Origin: an uncultured Fenollaria sp.
Lineage (GTDB): Bacteria; Bacillota; Clostridia; Tissierellales; Peptoniphilaceae
Assembly: GCF_946221515.1 (NCBI RefSeq)
Contig: NZ_CAMJVK010000001.1
Location: 1 to 64,000 of the forward strand
Direction: 5' to 3'
DNA: 64,000 nucleotides
Part shown: positions 1 to 10,200 of the stretch, piece by piece
Position numbering within the stretch: the stretch's first letter is position 1
How the letters are laid out: every line of letters starts with the position of its first letter
The notes under the pieces: model-generated
Database searches by the model: none
Told to the model about the DNA's origin: nothing
What the model saw: only the letters and a program-made list of their open reading frames with translations
Program-made: the position numbers and the translations under genes

Positions 1-720
1 AAAAGCCCCTTGCAGGGGCAGAGCAAACCACCGGCTACGCCGGTGGTTATGATTGATACGATGAATTTACTTGACACAGCTGGTATACAATACGTTGGCG
101 GTGGAAGAAAGATAGATGAGGCAATTTCCGCAAAGATAATTGAAGTTAAAAACAAAAAGATAGGCTTTTTAGCCTTCAATGCAGTTGTGCCTAGCAGAAC
201 ATGGCTTGCTACAGACAAAAGGGCTGGTCAGGTAAGTATGTACCCATATGAGGTTGACAAAAGACTAGCATATATTAAAGAGATTAAGTCGCAAGTTGAT
301 TATCTAATTCTATCGATACATTGGCAAGGCTTAAGTAATCATAAAAACGAAAAGGATTATATCAATGCAGCACATAAACTAATTGATGCGGGAGTTGATG
401 TTGTTGTTGGTACGCATCCTCATTTAATGCAAGCGACTGAGTATTATAAGGATGGCATTATTTTTTATAGCTTAGGAAACTTTATCTTCCCAAATATGGG
501 AGGCAGGGCAGATAAGGCTGCCATAATTCAGTTAGAGATAGATCCAAGCGCTGATGAAGAAATCAAAGTTAAATACATTCCGACAAAGATGCTTGGCAAT
601 AGACCTGTCTTATTAAAAGATCAAGAAAGATTAAATGAGTTATACTATATGAACGCTGTTAACAAAAAGTTCAATTCATACGTGCAAGCGAATGGATATA
701 TGATTAAACTAGAAAAATAA
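1..720 (+). CDS. CapA-family metallophosphatase-like protein, 5'-truncated by the window or by an insertion
   Basis: This is the C-terminal part of a CapA/PgsA-type protein (poly-gamma-glutamate or capsule synthesis family, calcineurin-like fold). The frame is open from base 1, so the true start lies outside the window or has been lost. Recognisable family segments are TMNLLDTAGI, the metal-site stretch SIHWQGLSNH, GVDVVVGTHPH, and YSLGNFIF. The first 16 codons come from two GC-rich palindromes (bases 5-48) that do not look like CapA sequence; family-like sequence begins at about MIDTMN. Either the palindromes interrupt the gene in frame or the 5' half is gone. A factor-independent terminator follows. 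Function in this strain is uncertain; it may be a pseudogene. Confidence 0.7.
   Translation, partial: KSPLQGQSKPPATPVVMIDTMNLLDTAGIQYVGGGRKIDEAISAKIIEVKNKKIGFLAFNAVVPSRTWLATDKRAGQVSMYPYEVDKRLAYIKEIKSQVDYLILSIHWQGLSNHKNEKDYINAAHKLIDAGVDVVVGTHPHLMQATEYYKDGIIFYSLGNFIFPNMGGRADKAAIIQLEIDPSADEEIKVKYIPTKMLGNRPVLLKDQERLNELYYMNAVNKKFNSYVQANGYMIKLEK
5..48. repeat. Two adjacent GC-rich palindromes (possible IS200-like end or REP-type element)
   Basis: Bases 5-10 (gcccct) pair with 14-19 (aggggc) around a 3-base loop. Bases 26-35 (aaccaccggc) pair perfectly with 39-48 (gccggtggtt) around tac. They are far richer in GC than the surrounding DNA and sit inside the capA-like frame. Paired hairpins like these are typical of IS200/IS605 ends and of REP-like mobile palindromes, but no transposase is visible here, so the assignment is tentative. 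Confidence 0.5.
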
Positions 721-735
721 TATTTGATTAGTGAT

Positions 736-778
736 AAATGGATGCAAGGCTATATACTAGCTATGCATCCATTTTTAT
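736..778 (+). terminator. Factor-independent terminator after the capA-like gene
   Basis: An 11-bp stem aaatggatgca (736-746) / tgcatccattt (764-774) encloses a loop with a further short gcta/tagc pairing and is followed by a T-rich run. It separates the capA-like gene from the rpsB transcript. Confidence 0.7.
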
Positions 779-848
779 TAATGACATTAGCTTAAGAAAA
801 ACATATTCAATAAGATAAGATAAAAATAATTTTATAAATAGAAAATGC

Positions 849-877
849 TTGTATTTTATCAACTTATATGTTATAAT
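849..877 (+). promoter_or_regulatory. Sigma-A-type promoter of rpsB operon
   Basis: TTGTAT (849-854), 17-bp spacer, perfect TATAAT (872-877). Transcription would begin near 884, leaving a leader of about 100 nt before rpsB that contains the hairpin structure at 896-957. Confidence 0.7.
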
Positions 878-895
878 TGATTAGTAAAAATATGC

Positions 896-957
896 ACACT
901 TCACGATGTACGCCTCAGGTGCTAAACATTAGTTAAGGCGGCAGGTGAATGAAGTGT
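896..957 (+). ncRNA. Structured 5' leader of rpsB (candidate ribosomal-protein autoregulatory element)
   Basis: An 8-bp closing helix acacttca (896-903) / tgaagtgt (950-957) encloses a second helix cgcct (911-915) / aggcg (936-940), which caps with ctaa (922-925) / ttag (929-932). The element lies between the promoter and the rpsB ribosome binding site. Leaders in front of ribosomal protein genes often bind the encoded protein, and rpsB is autoregulated in other bacteria; feedback by S2 here is my inference. No terminator stem is present, so control would be translational or by mRNA stability. Confidence 0.5.
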
Positions 958-985
958 AAAGAAAAAAACTTGGAGGTAGAAAGAC

Positions 986-1729
986 ATGGCAGTAATTGCA
1001 ATGAAAGACTTATTAGAAGCAGGTGTTCACTTCGGACACCAAACTAGAAGATGGAACCCTAAGATGGCTAGATTTATTTTCACAGAAAGAAACGGAATCT
1101 ATATCATCGACCTACAAAAAACAGTTGATCAAGTTGAAGAAGCTTACAAATTGGTTAAAGATGTTGTTGAAGAAGGCGGAAAGGTTCTATTCGTAGGAAC
1201 TAAGAAACAAGCTCAAGAAGCTATCGAATCAGAAGCTAAAAGATGTGAAATGTACTACGTTAACCAAAGATGGTTAGGCGGTATGCTTACTAACTACAAC
1301 ACAATCAAGGGTAGAATCAAAAAACTTGAAGAATACAATAAGATGGAAGAAGACGGTTCTTTAAGCGTTTTACCTAAGAAAGAAGTAGCTACAATCAGAG
1401 CAGAAAAAGAAAAATTATCTAAATACCTTGATGGTATTAAGGAAATGGGCGGAATGCCACAATTAATCTTTGTTGTAGACCCTAAGAAAGAAAAGATAGC
1501 TATAAACGAAGCAAGAATACTTGGTATACCTGTTATTGGTTTAGTTGATACTAACTGCGATCCAGATGAAGTTGATATAGCTATACCTGGTAACGATGAC
1601 GCTATCAGAGCGGTTAAGTTAATCACTGAAACTTTAGCTAACGCTGTTATCGAAGGAAAACAAGGTAAACAAGAACGTTCTGAAGAAAAAACAGAAGAAA
1701 AAGAAGAAATAAATAACGAAGAAAACTAG
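986..1729 (+). CDS. rpsB: 30S ribosomal protein S2
   Basis: S2 binds late to the 30S head-body junction and helps recruit S1. The N-terminal signature [20 protein letters not shown], the motif [11 protein letters not shown] and the segment [21 protein letters not shown] are all intact. At 247 residues the length is normal, with a charged Glu/Lys tail from about residue 228. The start is set by GGAGGT at 972-977, eight bases upstream. It is first in a cluster with tsf, pyrH and frr, the common bacterial order, and is preceded by a folded leader that may couple its expression to S2 supply. Confidence 0.98.
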   Translation: MAVIAMKDLLEAGVHFGHQTRRWNPKMARFIFTERNGIYIIDLQKTVDQVEEAYKLVKDVVEEGGKVLFVGTKKQAQEAIESEAKRCEMYYVNQRWLGGMLTNYNTIKGRIKKLEEYNKMEEDGSLSVLPKKEVATIRAEKEKLSKYLDGIKEMGGMPQLIFVVDPKKEKIAINEARILGIPVIGLVDTNCDPDEVDIAIPGNDDAIRAVKLITETLANAVIEGKQGKQERSEEKTEEKEEINNEEN

Positions 1730-1738
1730 GAGGTAAAT

Positions 1739-2386
1739 ATGGCTATAAGTGCACAATTAATTAAGGAATTAAGAGAAAAAACTGGCGCAGGCATGATGGA
1801 CTGCAAAAAGGTTTTAGTTGAAACTGATGGTGACATCGACAAGGCTATAGATCTTTTAAGAGAAAAAGGACTAGCATCAGCTGAAAAGAAAGCTTCTAGA
1901 ATTGCATCAGAAGGCTTAGTTGCTTCTTATATTCACTCAGGAAGAATCGGTGTTTTAGTTGAAGTTAACTCAGAAACTGACTTCGTTGCTAAGACAGATG
2001 AATTCAAAGATTTTGTTAAAGATATAGCTATGCAAGTAGCTGCATCAAACCCAGAATACCTATGCGAAGAAGATGTTCCTCAAGAAGCTATTGATAAAGA
2101 AAAAGAAGTTCTTATTCAACAAGCTCTAAACGAAGGAAAACCTCAAAACATAGCAGAAAAGATGGTTGAAGGTAGAATGCATAAATTCTATGAAAGAGTA
2201 TGCTTATTAGACCAACCATTCATCAAGGACCCAAGCATAACTGTAAATGATTTATTAAAAGATAAAATTGCTAAGATTGGTGAAAACATCAAGATTAGAC
2301 GTTTCGTTAGATACGAAGTTGGCGAAGGCTTAGAAAAGAGAGAAGAAGATTTTGCTGCTGAAGTAGCAAGGCAAATGGGCAACTAA
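1739..2386 (+). CDS. tsf: Elongation factor Ts (short form)
   Basis: EF-Ts is the guanine-nucleotide exchange factor for EF-Tu. The N-terminal EF-Tu-binding helix region carries [16 protein letters not shown], and the core carries the hallmark [12 protein letters not shown]. At 215 residues it is clearly shorter than the roughly 280-residue forms of E. coli and B. subtilis and resembles the short clostridial type with a reduced core. The sequence ends cleanly with a conserved-looking C-terminus, so it is not a truncation. It lies 9 bases after rpsB with its own AGGAGG and is co-transcribed. Confidence 0.97.
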   Translation: MAISAQLIKELREKTGAGMMDCKKVLVETDGDIDKAIDLLREKGLASAEKKASRIASEGLVASYIHSGRIGVLVEVNSETDFVAKTDEFKDFVKDIAMQVAASNPEYLCEEDVPQEAIDKEKEVLIQQALNEGKPQNIAEKMVEGRMHKFYERVCLLDQPFIKDPSITVNDLLKDKIAKIGENIKIRRFVRYEVGEGLEKREEDFAAEVARQMGN

Positions 2387-2389
2387 TAT

Positions 2390-3097
2390 ATGGCTTATAA
2401 GAGGATCGTCTTAAAATTAAGCGGTGAAGCTTTAGCTGGTAGCGAAAAGACTGGTATCGATAACGATGTTATCAAGTCAATCGCTAAAAGAGTAAAGACT
2501 GTAACAGAAATGGGTGTTGAAGTAGGTATAGTTGTTGGCGGAGGAAACTTCTGGAGAGGAAGAGACTCACTTAATATACAAAGAGCAACATCAGATTATA
2601 TGGGCATGCTTGGCACTGTTATGAATGCACTTGCACTTCAAGATGCTTTAGAAAAGATGGGTGTACTTACAAGAGTACAAACATCAATTGAGATGAGAGC
2701 TGTAGCAGAACCATATATAAGAAGAAGAGCAATTAGACAACTTGAAAAGAAGATGGTTGTTATATTTGCTGCAGGAACTGGTAATCCTTACTTTTCAACA
2801 GATACAACTGCTGCACTTAGAGCTGCTGAAATCAATGCAGAGGCTATACTATTAGCAAAGAAGGGTGTAGACGGTATCTACGACAGCGATCCAAAGATAA
2901 ATAAAGATGCGAAAAAGTTTGATAAATTATCTTATCTTGACATACTTAGCAAGAATTTAAAGATAATGGATGCAACAGCGACATCTTTATGTATGGATAA
3001 CAATATACCGCTAGTAGTATTCGGTATAGATGACCCTGATAACATAGTCAGAGTTGTTGAAGGTGAAAGGATAGGAACTATTGTAAAGGAGGATTAA
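2390..3097 (+). CDS. pyrH: UMP kinase
   Basis: Bacterial amino-acid-kinase-fold UMP kinase, forming UDP from UMP and ATP in pyrimidine nucleotide synthesis. Visible motifs are KLSGEALAG near the N-terminus, the glycine-rich [25 protein letters not shown], and the nucleotide-binding [13 protein letters not shown]. The 235-residue length is typical. It starts 3 bases after the tsf stop with only a weak ribosome binding site, so translational coupling to tsf is likely. It is unrelated to eukaryotic UMP/CMP kinases. Confidence 0.97.
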   Translation: MAYKRIVLKLSGEALAGSEKTGIDNDVIKSIAKRVKTVTEMGVEVGIVVGGGNFWRGRDSLNIQRATSDYMGMLGTVMNALALQDALEKMGVLTRVQTSIEMRAVAEPYIRRRAIRQLEKKMVVIFAAGTGNPYFSTDTTAALRAAEINAEAILLAKKGVDGIYDSDPKINKDAKKFDKLSYLDILSKNLKIMDATATSLCMDNNIPLVVFGIDDPDNIVRVVEGERIGTIVKED

Positions 3098-3098
3098 T

Positions 3099-3656
3099 AT
3101 GCCTGATAGATTTAGTCAAGAATATGAACCGAAGATGAATAAAACAATAGAAGTTTTTAAAGAAGATCTTAACTCAGTAAGGGCTGGCAGAGCTAACCCA
3201 GCGCTACTTGATAAAATTATGGTTAGCTATTATGGTGTAATGACTCCACTGCAACAACTTGCAAACATTTCAGCACCTGAAGCAAGACTACTAGTTATTC
3301 AACCATATGATGCATCAACAATACCAGAAATAGAAAAAGAAATTCAAAAATCAGACATTGGTATAACACCGTCAAACGATGGCAAGCTTATTCGTTTACC
3401 ATTTCCTCAATTAACAGAGGATAGACGTAAAGAGTTAACTAAGATAGTTTCTAAAAAAGGTGAAGACACTAAGATTATTATAAGAAATCTTAGAAGAGAC
3501 CTTATGGATACTATTAAGAAGGCTGAAAAAGATGGAGATATCAGTGAAGACGATAGAAAGACTTTTGAAGACGATGCTCAAAAATTAACTGATAAATACA
3601 CTGATAAGATTGACGAGATTATAAAAGATAAACAAGCAGAATTAATGGAAGTGTAA
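3099..3656 (+). CDS. frr: Ribosome recycling factor
   Basis: RRF splits post-termination ribosomes together with EF-G. The protein is 185 residues, standard for the family, with the hinge and core segments DLNSVRAGRANPALLD, YYGVMTPLQQLANIS, and the C-terminal helical stretch RNLRRDLMDTIKK. It begins almost directly after the pyrH stop, with AAGGAGG overlapping the end of pyrH. A strong GC hairpin immediately follows the gene. Confidence 0.97.
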   Translation: MPDRFSQEYEPKMNKTIEVFKEDLNSVRAGRANPALLDKIMVSYYGVMTPLQQLANISAPEARLLVIQPYDASTIPEIEKEIQKSDIGITPSNDGKLIRLPFPQLTEDRRKELTKIVSKKGEDTKIIIRNLRRDLMDTIKKAEKDGDISEDDRKTFEDDAQKLTDKYTDKIDEIIKDKQAELMEV

Positions 3657-3662
3657 AATATT

Positions 3663-3686
3663 AACCCCCCTCTTTATAGGGGGGTT
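3663..3686 (+). terminator. GC hairpin between frr and uppS (possible partial terminator)
   Basis: Perfect 8-bp stem aacccccc (3663-3670) / ggggggtt (3679-3686) with an 8-base loop, followed by only a short T run (attt). No promoter is visible before uppS, whose ribosome binding site starts just 7 bases later. This suggests a leaky terminator or processing site that lowers expression of the downstream genes relative to rpsB-frr. Confidence 0.55.
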
Positions 3687-3704
3687 ATTTACAAGGAGAT
3701 AGTT

Positions 3705-4382
3705 ATGATTTTAAATCATGTAGCAATAATTATGGATGGCAATGGCAGATGGGCAAAGAAAAGAAATATGCCTAGAACTTATGGTCACAAAGAAGGTATG
3801 AATAGGGTTATAGAGAATGTAAGGTACGCCTCAGATACAGGCATAAAATACCTTACTCTATATGCGTTTTCTAAAGAAAATTGGAAGAGACCTAAGGAAG
3901 AAGTATCGTTTTTAATGAAGCTTATAATTATATATATTAACAGCCAAATTGATGAACTAGATAAGAACAATGTTAAGATAGTTGTATCTGGAGATTTGGA
4001 TGGAATATATCCTGACTCAAAAGCGGTTATAGATGGAGCAATTGAGAGAACATCTAAAAATACTGGCCTTGTTCTAAACATCTGCTTAAACTATGGCTCG
4101 AGAGATGAAATAATTAGGGCTATTAATCTTGCTAAAAAAGATAATAAGGAGATTAATTCTTATGAAGATTTAAAGGAGTACTTCTACAACCCATGTATAC
4201 CAGATCCTGATTTAATAATCAGAACCAGTGGGGAAGAGAGACTATCAAACTTTTTACTTATGCAATCTGCATACAGTGAACTTTACTTTACTCAAAAACT
4301 ATGGCCCGACTTTCATAAAGAAGATTTTAGAGAAGCTCTAGAGAACTTTGCTCTTAGACATAGAAGATATGGAGGAATATAA
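3705..4382 (+). CDS. uppS: Isoprenyl transferase (undecaprenyl diphosphate synthase type)
   Basis: Cis-prenyltransferase that extends farnesyl diphosphate with isopentenyl diphosphate to make the C55 carrier lipid for wall synthesis. The catalytic Asp motif [16 protein letters not shown] opens the protein; [25 protein letters not shown] and [15 protein letters not shown] follow in the usual order. At 225 residues it is close to family length. AAGGAG lies at 3693-3698. It overlaps cdsA by one base, and with rseP and ispG forms an envelope-lipid/isoprenoid block. Confidence 0.96.
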   Translation: MILNHVAIIMDGNGRWAKKRNMPRTYGHKEGMNRVIENVRYASDTGIKYLTLYAFSKENWKRPKEEVSFLMKLIIIYINSQIDELDKNNVKIVVSGDLDGIYPDSKAVIDGAIERTSKNTGLVLNICLNYGSRDEIIRAINLAKKDNKEINSYEDLKEYFYNPCIPDPDLIIRTSGEERLSNFLLMQSAYSELYFTQKLWPDFHKEDFREALENFALRHRRYGGI

Positions 4383-5146
4383 TGAAGAGTTTTTTTAAAA
4401 GACTAGCTACATCAGTAGTGGTTTTATTACTACTTATATTAATAATTTATGACATGAACCATATCTATAGATTTGGTATGTTCTTATGCGCCTCTATTGC
4501 TTCATATGAAGTCTTACACATGATGGCAGATACAAGAAAGAATTTTTCTTATGCTTTAGCTATTTTACTTAATATTTTAGTTTATATTAATACTTATACA
4601 CACACATTTCCAAATGAATACATATTTATGATGATGAGTATAATATTCTCAATAATAAGTGTTGTGGACGAAAAGTTTTCATCAAGAACTTTTGTAAGTT
4701 TGATATTTACAACATATTTTATAATATTTCCGTTCTCGATCTTCTACAACTTTATTGATAGGGATAAACTCATACTAATATTTTTAATTGCTATATCAAG
4801 TGATGTATTTGCTTATGTCTTTGGCTCGCTTTTTGGAAAGCATAAACTTATCGAAAGGATAAGTCCAAATAAAACTATAGAAGGCTCTGTGGGCTCATAC
4901 ATCATAACTGTAGCGATTACATATTTTTATACAAAATATTTTAATCTAAATTTAAATCCATATTATTATATAGGTTTAATTTTAGCGCCTGTTGTTGCGC
5001 AATTTGGCGATTTAATATTTTCAAAGCTTAAAAGATATTATAATATTAAGGATTACGGTTACATATTCCCAGGACATGGAGGCATTATTGATAGATTTGA
5101 TAGTGTTTTACTCGTATGTCCGTTCGTACTAATATGTTTTTTTTAA
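4382..5146 (+). CDS. cdsA: Phosphatidate cytidylyltransferase (CDP-diglyceride synthase)
   Basis: Integral membrane enzyme converting phosphatidic acid and CTP to CDP-diacylglycerol, the precursor for cardiolipin and phosphatidylglycerol. Several hydrophobic segments fill the 254 residues. The C-terminal signature is well preserved: KLKRYYNIKDYGYIFPGHGG followed by DRFDS. The ATG shares its first base with the uppS stop codon (TAATG), so the two are translationally coupled. Its product feeds the cls enzyme further right in the window. Confidence 0.95.
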   Translation: MKSFFKRLATSVVVLLLLILIIYDMNHIYRFGMFLCASIASYEVLHMMADTRKNFSYALAILLNILVYINTYTHTFPNEYIFMMMSIIFSIISVVDEKFSSRTFVSLIFTTYFIIFPFSIFYNFIDRDKLILIFLIAISSDVFAYVFGSLFGKHKLIERISPNKTIEGSVGSYIITVAITYFYTKYFNLNLNPYYYIGLILAPVVAQFGDLIFSKLKRYYNIKDYGYIFPGHGGIIDRFDSVLLVCPFVLICFF

Positions 5147-5160
5147 GGAGCAATTTATAG

Positions 5161-6180
5161 ATGAGTATAATAGTAGCAATTTTAGTATTTTTAGTTTTAG
5201 TAACAATTCATGAATTTGGTCACTTTATTGTGGCTAAGTGGGCCGGCATCAAGGTTAATGAATTTGCCGTTGGTATGGGTCCAGCTATATTTAAAAAGCA
5301 AAAAGGAGAGACCCTTTATTCACTAAGAGCCTTCCCGCTTGGCGGATACTGCGCTATGGAAGGCGAGGACGAGGATAGCTCTGACGAAAGAAGCTTTGAC
5401 AATGCAAAAGCATATAAGAGACTTGTAGTTATATTAGCAGGTGCTTTTATGAATATAGTTTTGGCTATATTAGCTTTTTTTATTGTTAATATGCAAAGCG
5501 GATATACAGATTTGAGAATTGATAAAATCGAAGCAGATTCACCTGCATATATAGCCGGTATACAAGAAAATGACGAAATAATTTCATATAATGGTAAAAA
5601 GCCACTACTATTTTTAGAATTAAGAAATATGATTATTAATTCAAACAATGAAAGTGATACTCTTAGAGTAAAAAGAGATGGCGAACTCATAGACATAGAA
5701 GTTAAACCTGAACTGGCTACAATTGAAGACGACGGTCAAGTTATTGAGTATAAAAAACTTGGCATAATGCCTAAAGTAAGTTATGATTTTTTAGGCTCAT
5801 TTAAAGAGAGTATAAATACCTGTAGATACGCTTACAGATCTATGTTTGAATTTTTAGGAAGAGCATTTAAAGGCAAAGTAAAAAAGAATGAAGTTTCAGG
5901 ACCAGTTGTTATCATTAAGACCATATCAAGTGCAGCTAAAGTCGGATTTAGTTCTGTTATGTTCTTACTTGGTTTAATTAGTATAAACCTTGCCTTCTTT
6001 AATCTATTGCCATTCCCAGCTTTAGATGGGGGAAAGGCTGTGTTTATCCTATTTGAAATGATAACTGGCATAAAGCCAAATAAAAAAGTGGAGTACATTG
6101 TGAATATCATTGGATTTTCACTTCTAATGCTTTTATTCTTATTTGTAACGTATAATGATATCAAAGGATTGATTAAATGA
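5161..6180 (+). CDS. rseP: RIP metalloprotease RseP/RasP (site-2 protease, M50)
   Basis: Intramembrane zinc protease that cleaves anti-sigma factors and leftover signal peptides within the membrane. The active-site helix carries HEFGH (within TIHEFGHFIVAKWAGIKV), the second metal-ligand motif is NLLPFPALDGGK, and a PDZ domain lies between, around residues 115-185 (KIEADSPAYIAGIQENDEI). The length of 339 residues is typical. AAGGAG is at 5145-5150. It overlaps ispG by four bases (ATGA). A second, smaller M50 protein is encoded at 17074. Confidence 0.95.
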   Translation: MSIIVAILVFLVLVTIHEFGHFIVAKWAGIKVNEFAVGMGPAIFKKQKGETLYSLRAFPLGGYCAMEGEDEDSSDERSFDNAKAYKRLVVILAGAFMNIVLAILAFFIVNMQSGYTDLRIDKIEADSPAYIAGIQENDEIISYNGKKPLLFLELRNMIINSNNESDTLRVKRDGELIDIEVKPELATIEDDGQVIEYKKLGIMPKVSYDFLGSFKESINTCRYAYRSMFEFLGRAFKGKVKKNEVSGPVVIIKTISSAAKVGFSSVMFLLGLISINLAFFNLLPFPALDGGKAVFILFEMITGIKPNKKVEYIVNIIGFSLLMLLFLFVTYNDIKGLIK

Positions 6181-7229
6181 TAATTAGAAAGAAAACAAAA
6201 AAAATATTTGTTGGCAATGTTGCTATAGGTGGAGACGCGTCTATAACAATACAATCAATGACAAATACTGATACTAAAGATGTTGAAGCGACAGTTAAAC
6301 AAGTTATTGAGATGGAGAATCATGGTCTAGACATAATAAGGATGGCTGTCAACGACGAAGAAGACGCTAAGGCTATAAACGAAATAAAGGGAAAAATTCA
6401 TGTGCCTGTCATTGCCGATATACAATTTGATTATAAGCTAGCACTAATGGCGGCAAGAGAAGGCTACGATTGCATAAGAATTAATCCAGGCAATCTTAAT
6501 TCAGAAGATGAACTTAGAGAAATAGTCGAAATATGTAAAGATAAGAATCTGCCTATAAGGGTTGGAGCAAATTCCGGATCTATTTCTAAAAAAATACTAG
6601 ATAAATATAAGGGCGTTAATGAAAATTCATTAGTTTATGGAGCTCTTGAACAAGTTGAGATGCTTAATAAACTTGATTTTCACAATATAAAAGTATCTAT
6701 CAAGTCATCTGATGTTAATACATGCATCGATGCGAATAGATTATTCTCAAGCCTATGTGACTATCCATTGCACCTAGGCTTAACAGAAGCAGGATCACCA
6801 TCCGTTGGTATAGTTAAATCATCTATTGCCATAGGAACGCTTCTTAAAGACGGTATAGGCGACACTATACGTGTATCGCTAACATCTGATCCAGTAGAGG
6901 AAGTTATAGCCGCTAAGAAGATTCTGAGCGCTTTAGGCATACGTAGAGACTCAGTAAACCTTGTTTCGTGTCCTACATGTGCTAGAACTAAGATAAATAT
7001 CATACCTATAGTTGAAGAGCTTGAGCCCTTACTTGCTAATATTAAAAAAGATATAACGGTAGCAGTTATGGGCTGCCCAGTTAATGGACCTGGTGAAGCA
7101 AAAAATGCCGATATAGGCATCAGTATGGGTAAAGAATTTGCTTACCTATTTAAAAAGGGCAAGGTCATTAAAAAGCTTGATAGAAGTGAAGTAGTTGAAG
7201 AACTCATAAAAGAAATCGAAAGAATGTGA
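6177..7229 (+). CDS. ispG: 4-hydroxy-3-methylbut-2-enyl diphosphate synthase (flavodoxin), IspG
   Basis: Iron-sulfur enzyme of the MEP pathway that converts MEcPP to HMBPP, acting just before IspH (also in this window). The N-terminal barrel opens with the VGNVAIGGDASITIQSMTNT segment. The [4Fe-4S] ligands sit in CPTCARTKI and in GCPVNGPGEAK. At 350 residues it is the usual bacterial two-domain form without the plant-type insertion. The start overlaps the rseP stop, consistent with one operon. Confidence 0.96.
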   Translation: MIIRKKTKKIFVGNVAIGGDASITIQSMTNTDTKDVEATVKQVIEMENHGLDIIRMAVNDEEDAKAINEIKGKIHVPVIADIQFDYKLALMAAREGYDCIRINPGNLNSEDELREIVEICKDKNLPIRVGANSGSISKKILDKYKGVNENSLVYGALEQVEMLNKLDFHNIKVSIKSSDVNTCIDANRLFSSLCDYPLHLGLTEAGSPSVGIVKSSIAIGTLLKDGIGDTIRVSLTSDPVEEVIAAKKILSALGIRRDSVNLVSCPTCARTKINIIPIVEELEPLLANIKKDITVAVMGCPVNGPGEAKNADIGISMGKEFAYLFKKGKVIKKLDRSEVVEELIKEIERM

Positions 7230-7233
7230 AGTA

Positions 7234-10200
7234 ATGATAAAATTATTTAAACCTGAAGAACTGAATATTGATATAGACTTTCTTTCAAATGAAGATAAGA
7301 TATTTTTTGAAAGTCCTGTGCTTAAGGATAAGACACTTAAAATAACTTATTATTATAATTTAAAAGATCAAAGTCTAAGCCAAAAAGTAGACGAAGTAAT
7401 TAAGTCTACTTTTTTAAAATTCTCTTTATCAGATGTAAATATTAATGCAGTAGCATATACAAAATGCAATGAATATTTTGAATCGATAAGAAGTGAGTTT
7501 ACTGATATTGATGATAATTCATTTGACTGTGAAGAGCTTGACGATCTATATACATTTACATTTGATAATCAGCTTTTGCTTGATAGTTTCAATGCAAATC
7601 CATATTTAGAATTGATGAGATATTTATGCTCAAGCTTTGAAAATAAAGCTATAAAAACTAAATGCAAAGAGATTATTATAAATAAGGAAGAATTTATTGA
7701 TCAATTAAAGAGCAATGCTGAACAAATAAGTGAAAACTTCAAAATTGTTAAAGAAGAAAAGAGAAAGAGCGAGCCAAGCGCTGAAGCGAGCGGAAAGAAA
7801 TCATTCTTCAGAAAGAAAAAAGAAATTGATAAGAAGAAATGCATTAAAATAAAAGACATTAGCTCGGATATGGACTTTATTACTATACAAGGAGAAGTGT
7901 TTGAGTATGAATTTGTTGATAGAAATGAATACGCTTTACTTAAGTTTGCCGTTGATGATGGTGAAGAGGCTATAAGAGTTAGTAAATTCATTAGAAAGAA
8001 TAAAGAAGGTCAATATGACTATGACTATGATATAGAAAATGGAGTAAAGCTATACCTTAGCGGCAATGTTAATCTCTTCCAAAATATAATGAGCATAAAG
8101 ATATATAGCTATGAAATTATTAATGAAGAAAAATTAGATGAAGCTGAAGAAGATATTAAAAGGGTAGAGATCGGTCTTCACACTAAAATGTCAAGTCAAG
8201 AAGGTTTCATATCAGCAAAAGAATACTTTAAAGAAGCTAAAAAGAGAGGCTACGAGTCCATTGGTTTTATGGACAAATATGTTGTACAAAGCTATCCAGA
8301 AATCATGGATGCAGCTATAGAAACAGGTATTAAACCTCTATATGGCGTTGAAGCAAATCTATTTGACGATACAAAATCACTAGTTAATAATTACAAAGGC
8401 GATAATAAGAATACCTTTGTCGTTTTTGATGTGGAGACAACTGGATTTTCAGCTATTGATGATAGAATTATTGAAATGGGTGCCGTGAAGATACAAGATG
8501 GTAAGGTCATAGATAATTTCTCTGAATTCACTAATCCAGGCTTTCACATACCATATAGAATAACTGAGTTAACAACTATTGATGATGCGACCGTAGCAGG
8601 CTGTCCATCTTTCGATGAACTGCTAGAAAAGTTTATGGAATTTTGTAAAGACTCAGTTCTTGTAGCTCATAACGCTGAGTTCGATATTTCATTTATTAAA
8701 AGCTCCATGCATAGAAAAGGCGTTAAATTTGATTTTGAATATATCGATACACTTGAACTATCGAGATACTTACTTCCAGATTTGAAAAAGCATAAACTTG
8801 ACACATTAACATCTTTATTCAACATAACTCTAGAAAATCATCACAGAGCCATTGATGATGCTACAGCAACTGGCTTTGTCTTCTTAAAGCTTTTAGATCT
8901 ATTAAAAGAACAAGGCTGCAATGACCTTGAAGCTATCTCGAAAATAAAGTCAAGCAACTATTACAATGTTTATAAAATATCAATATTTGCTACAAATCTA
9001 GTGGGCTTAAAAAATCTATATAGACTTATTTCACTATCACATATCGATAATTATAATAGGCAGCCAATAGTGTATAAGAGTCAAATAGATGCGAACAGAG
9101 AAGGGCTTTTAATCGGTAGCGGCACTTATAATGGCCCTATATATAATGCTTGTATTAGATGTGAAGAAAACGATAAATTAAAAGAGATGATGAAGTATTT
9201 TGACTTTATCGAACTTCAGCCAATAGATCAATATCTATATTTGATTGAAGATGAAAGTCTTCATGAAATGGATGCTATTAAAAACATCAATAGAAGACTA
9301 TATGATAATGCAAAAGAACTTGACATACCTGTCCTTGCTAATGGTGATGTATACTATATAGATCAAAGCGACAGTGTATATAGATCTGTTCTGGTATTTA
9401 ATAGAAAAAACTTTGTAGGAAGCAGAAAAGAGTGTAATAATACAGATCATTATTTTAAAACTACTAAAGAACTTTTAAAGAATTTTCCATATTTAAGCGA
9501 AGAAGAAGCTAAGGAAATTGTTATTGATAATACTCTTGCATTTGCTGAAAAATTTGAAAATTTCAGACCAATTCCTAAGGATACCTTCCCGCCATTTATC
9601 GAAAATTCTGATAAAGACTTAAGGGACTGCTGCTATAACAAAGCTACGAGCATATATGGAGATCCTCTTCCTGAGATTGTCAAGAAGAGGCTTGATAAAG
9701 AACTTGATTCAATAATTGGTAATGGTTATGCCGTTTTATACATCATAGCAAGAAAACTTATTTTGCAGTCAAATGCCGATGGCTACGTAGTTGGCTCAAG
9801 AGGCTCTGTTGGATCATCATTTGCGGCAACAATGAGTGATATAACTGAGGTTAATCCACTTATACCTCACTACGTTTGTCCAAATTGTAAACATAGTGAA
9901 TTTGTTGATGATCCGAAATATGACTCCGGCTTTGACCTTCCTCGTAAAATCTGTCCTGTATGTTCACACGAGATGAATAGGGATGGACAAAAGATACCAT
10001 TCGAGGTTTTCCTAGGCTTTAACGGTGACAAAGAGCCAGATATAGATCTAAACTTTGCTGGCGATTATCAACTTACAGCTCATAAAAATACTGAAAAGAT
10101 ATTCGGAGAAAATTTTGTATTTAGAGCAGGAACTATTGGTACACTAGCTGATAAGACTGCTGCCGCTTGTATCTTAGACTATCTTGAAAAGAAAAATAAA

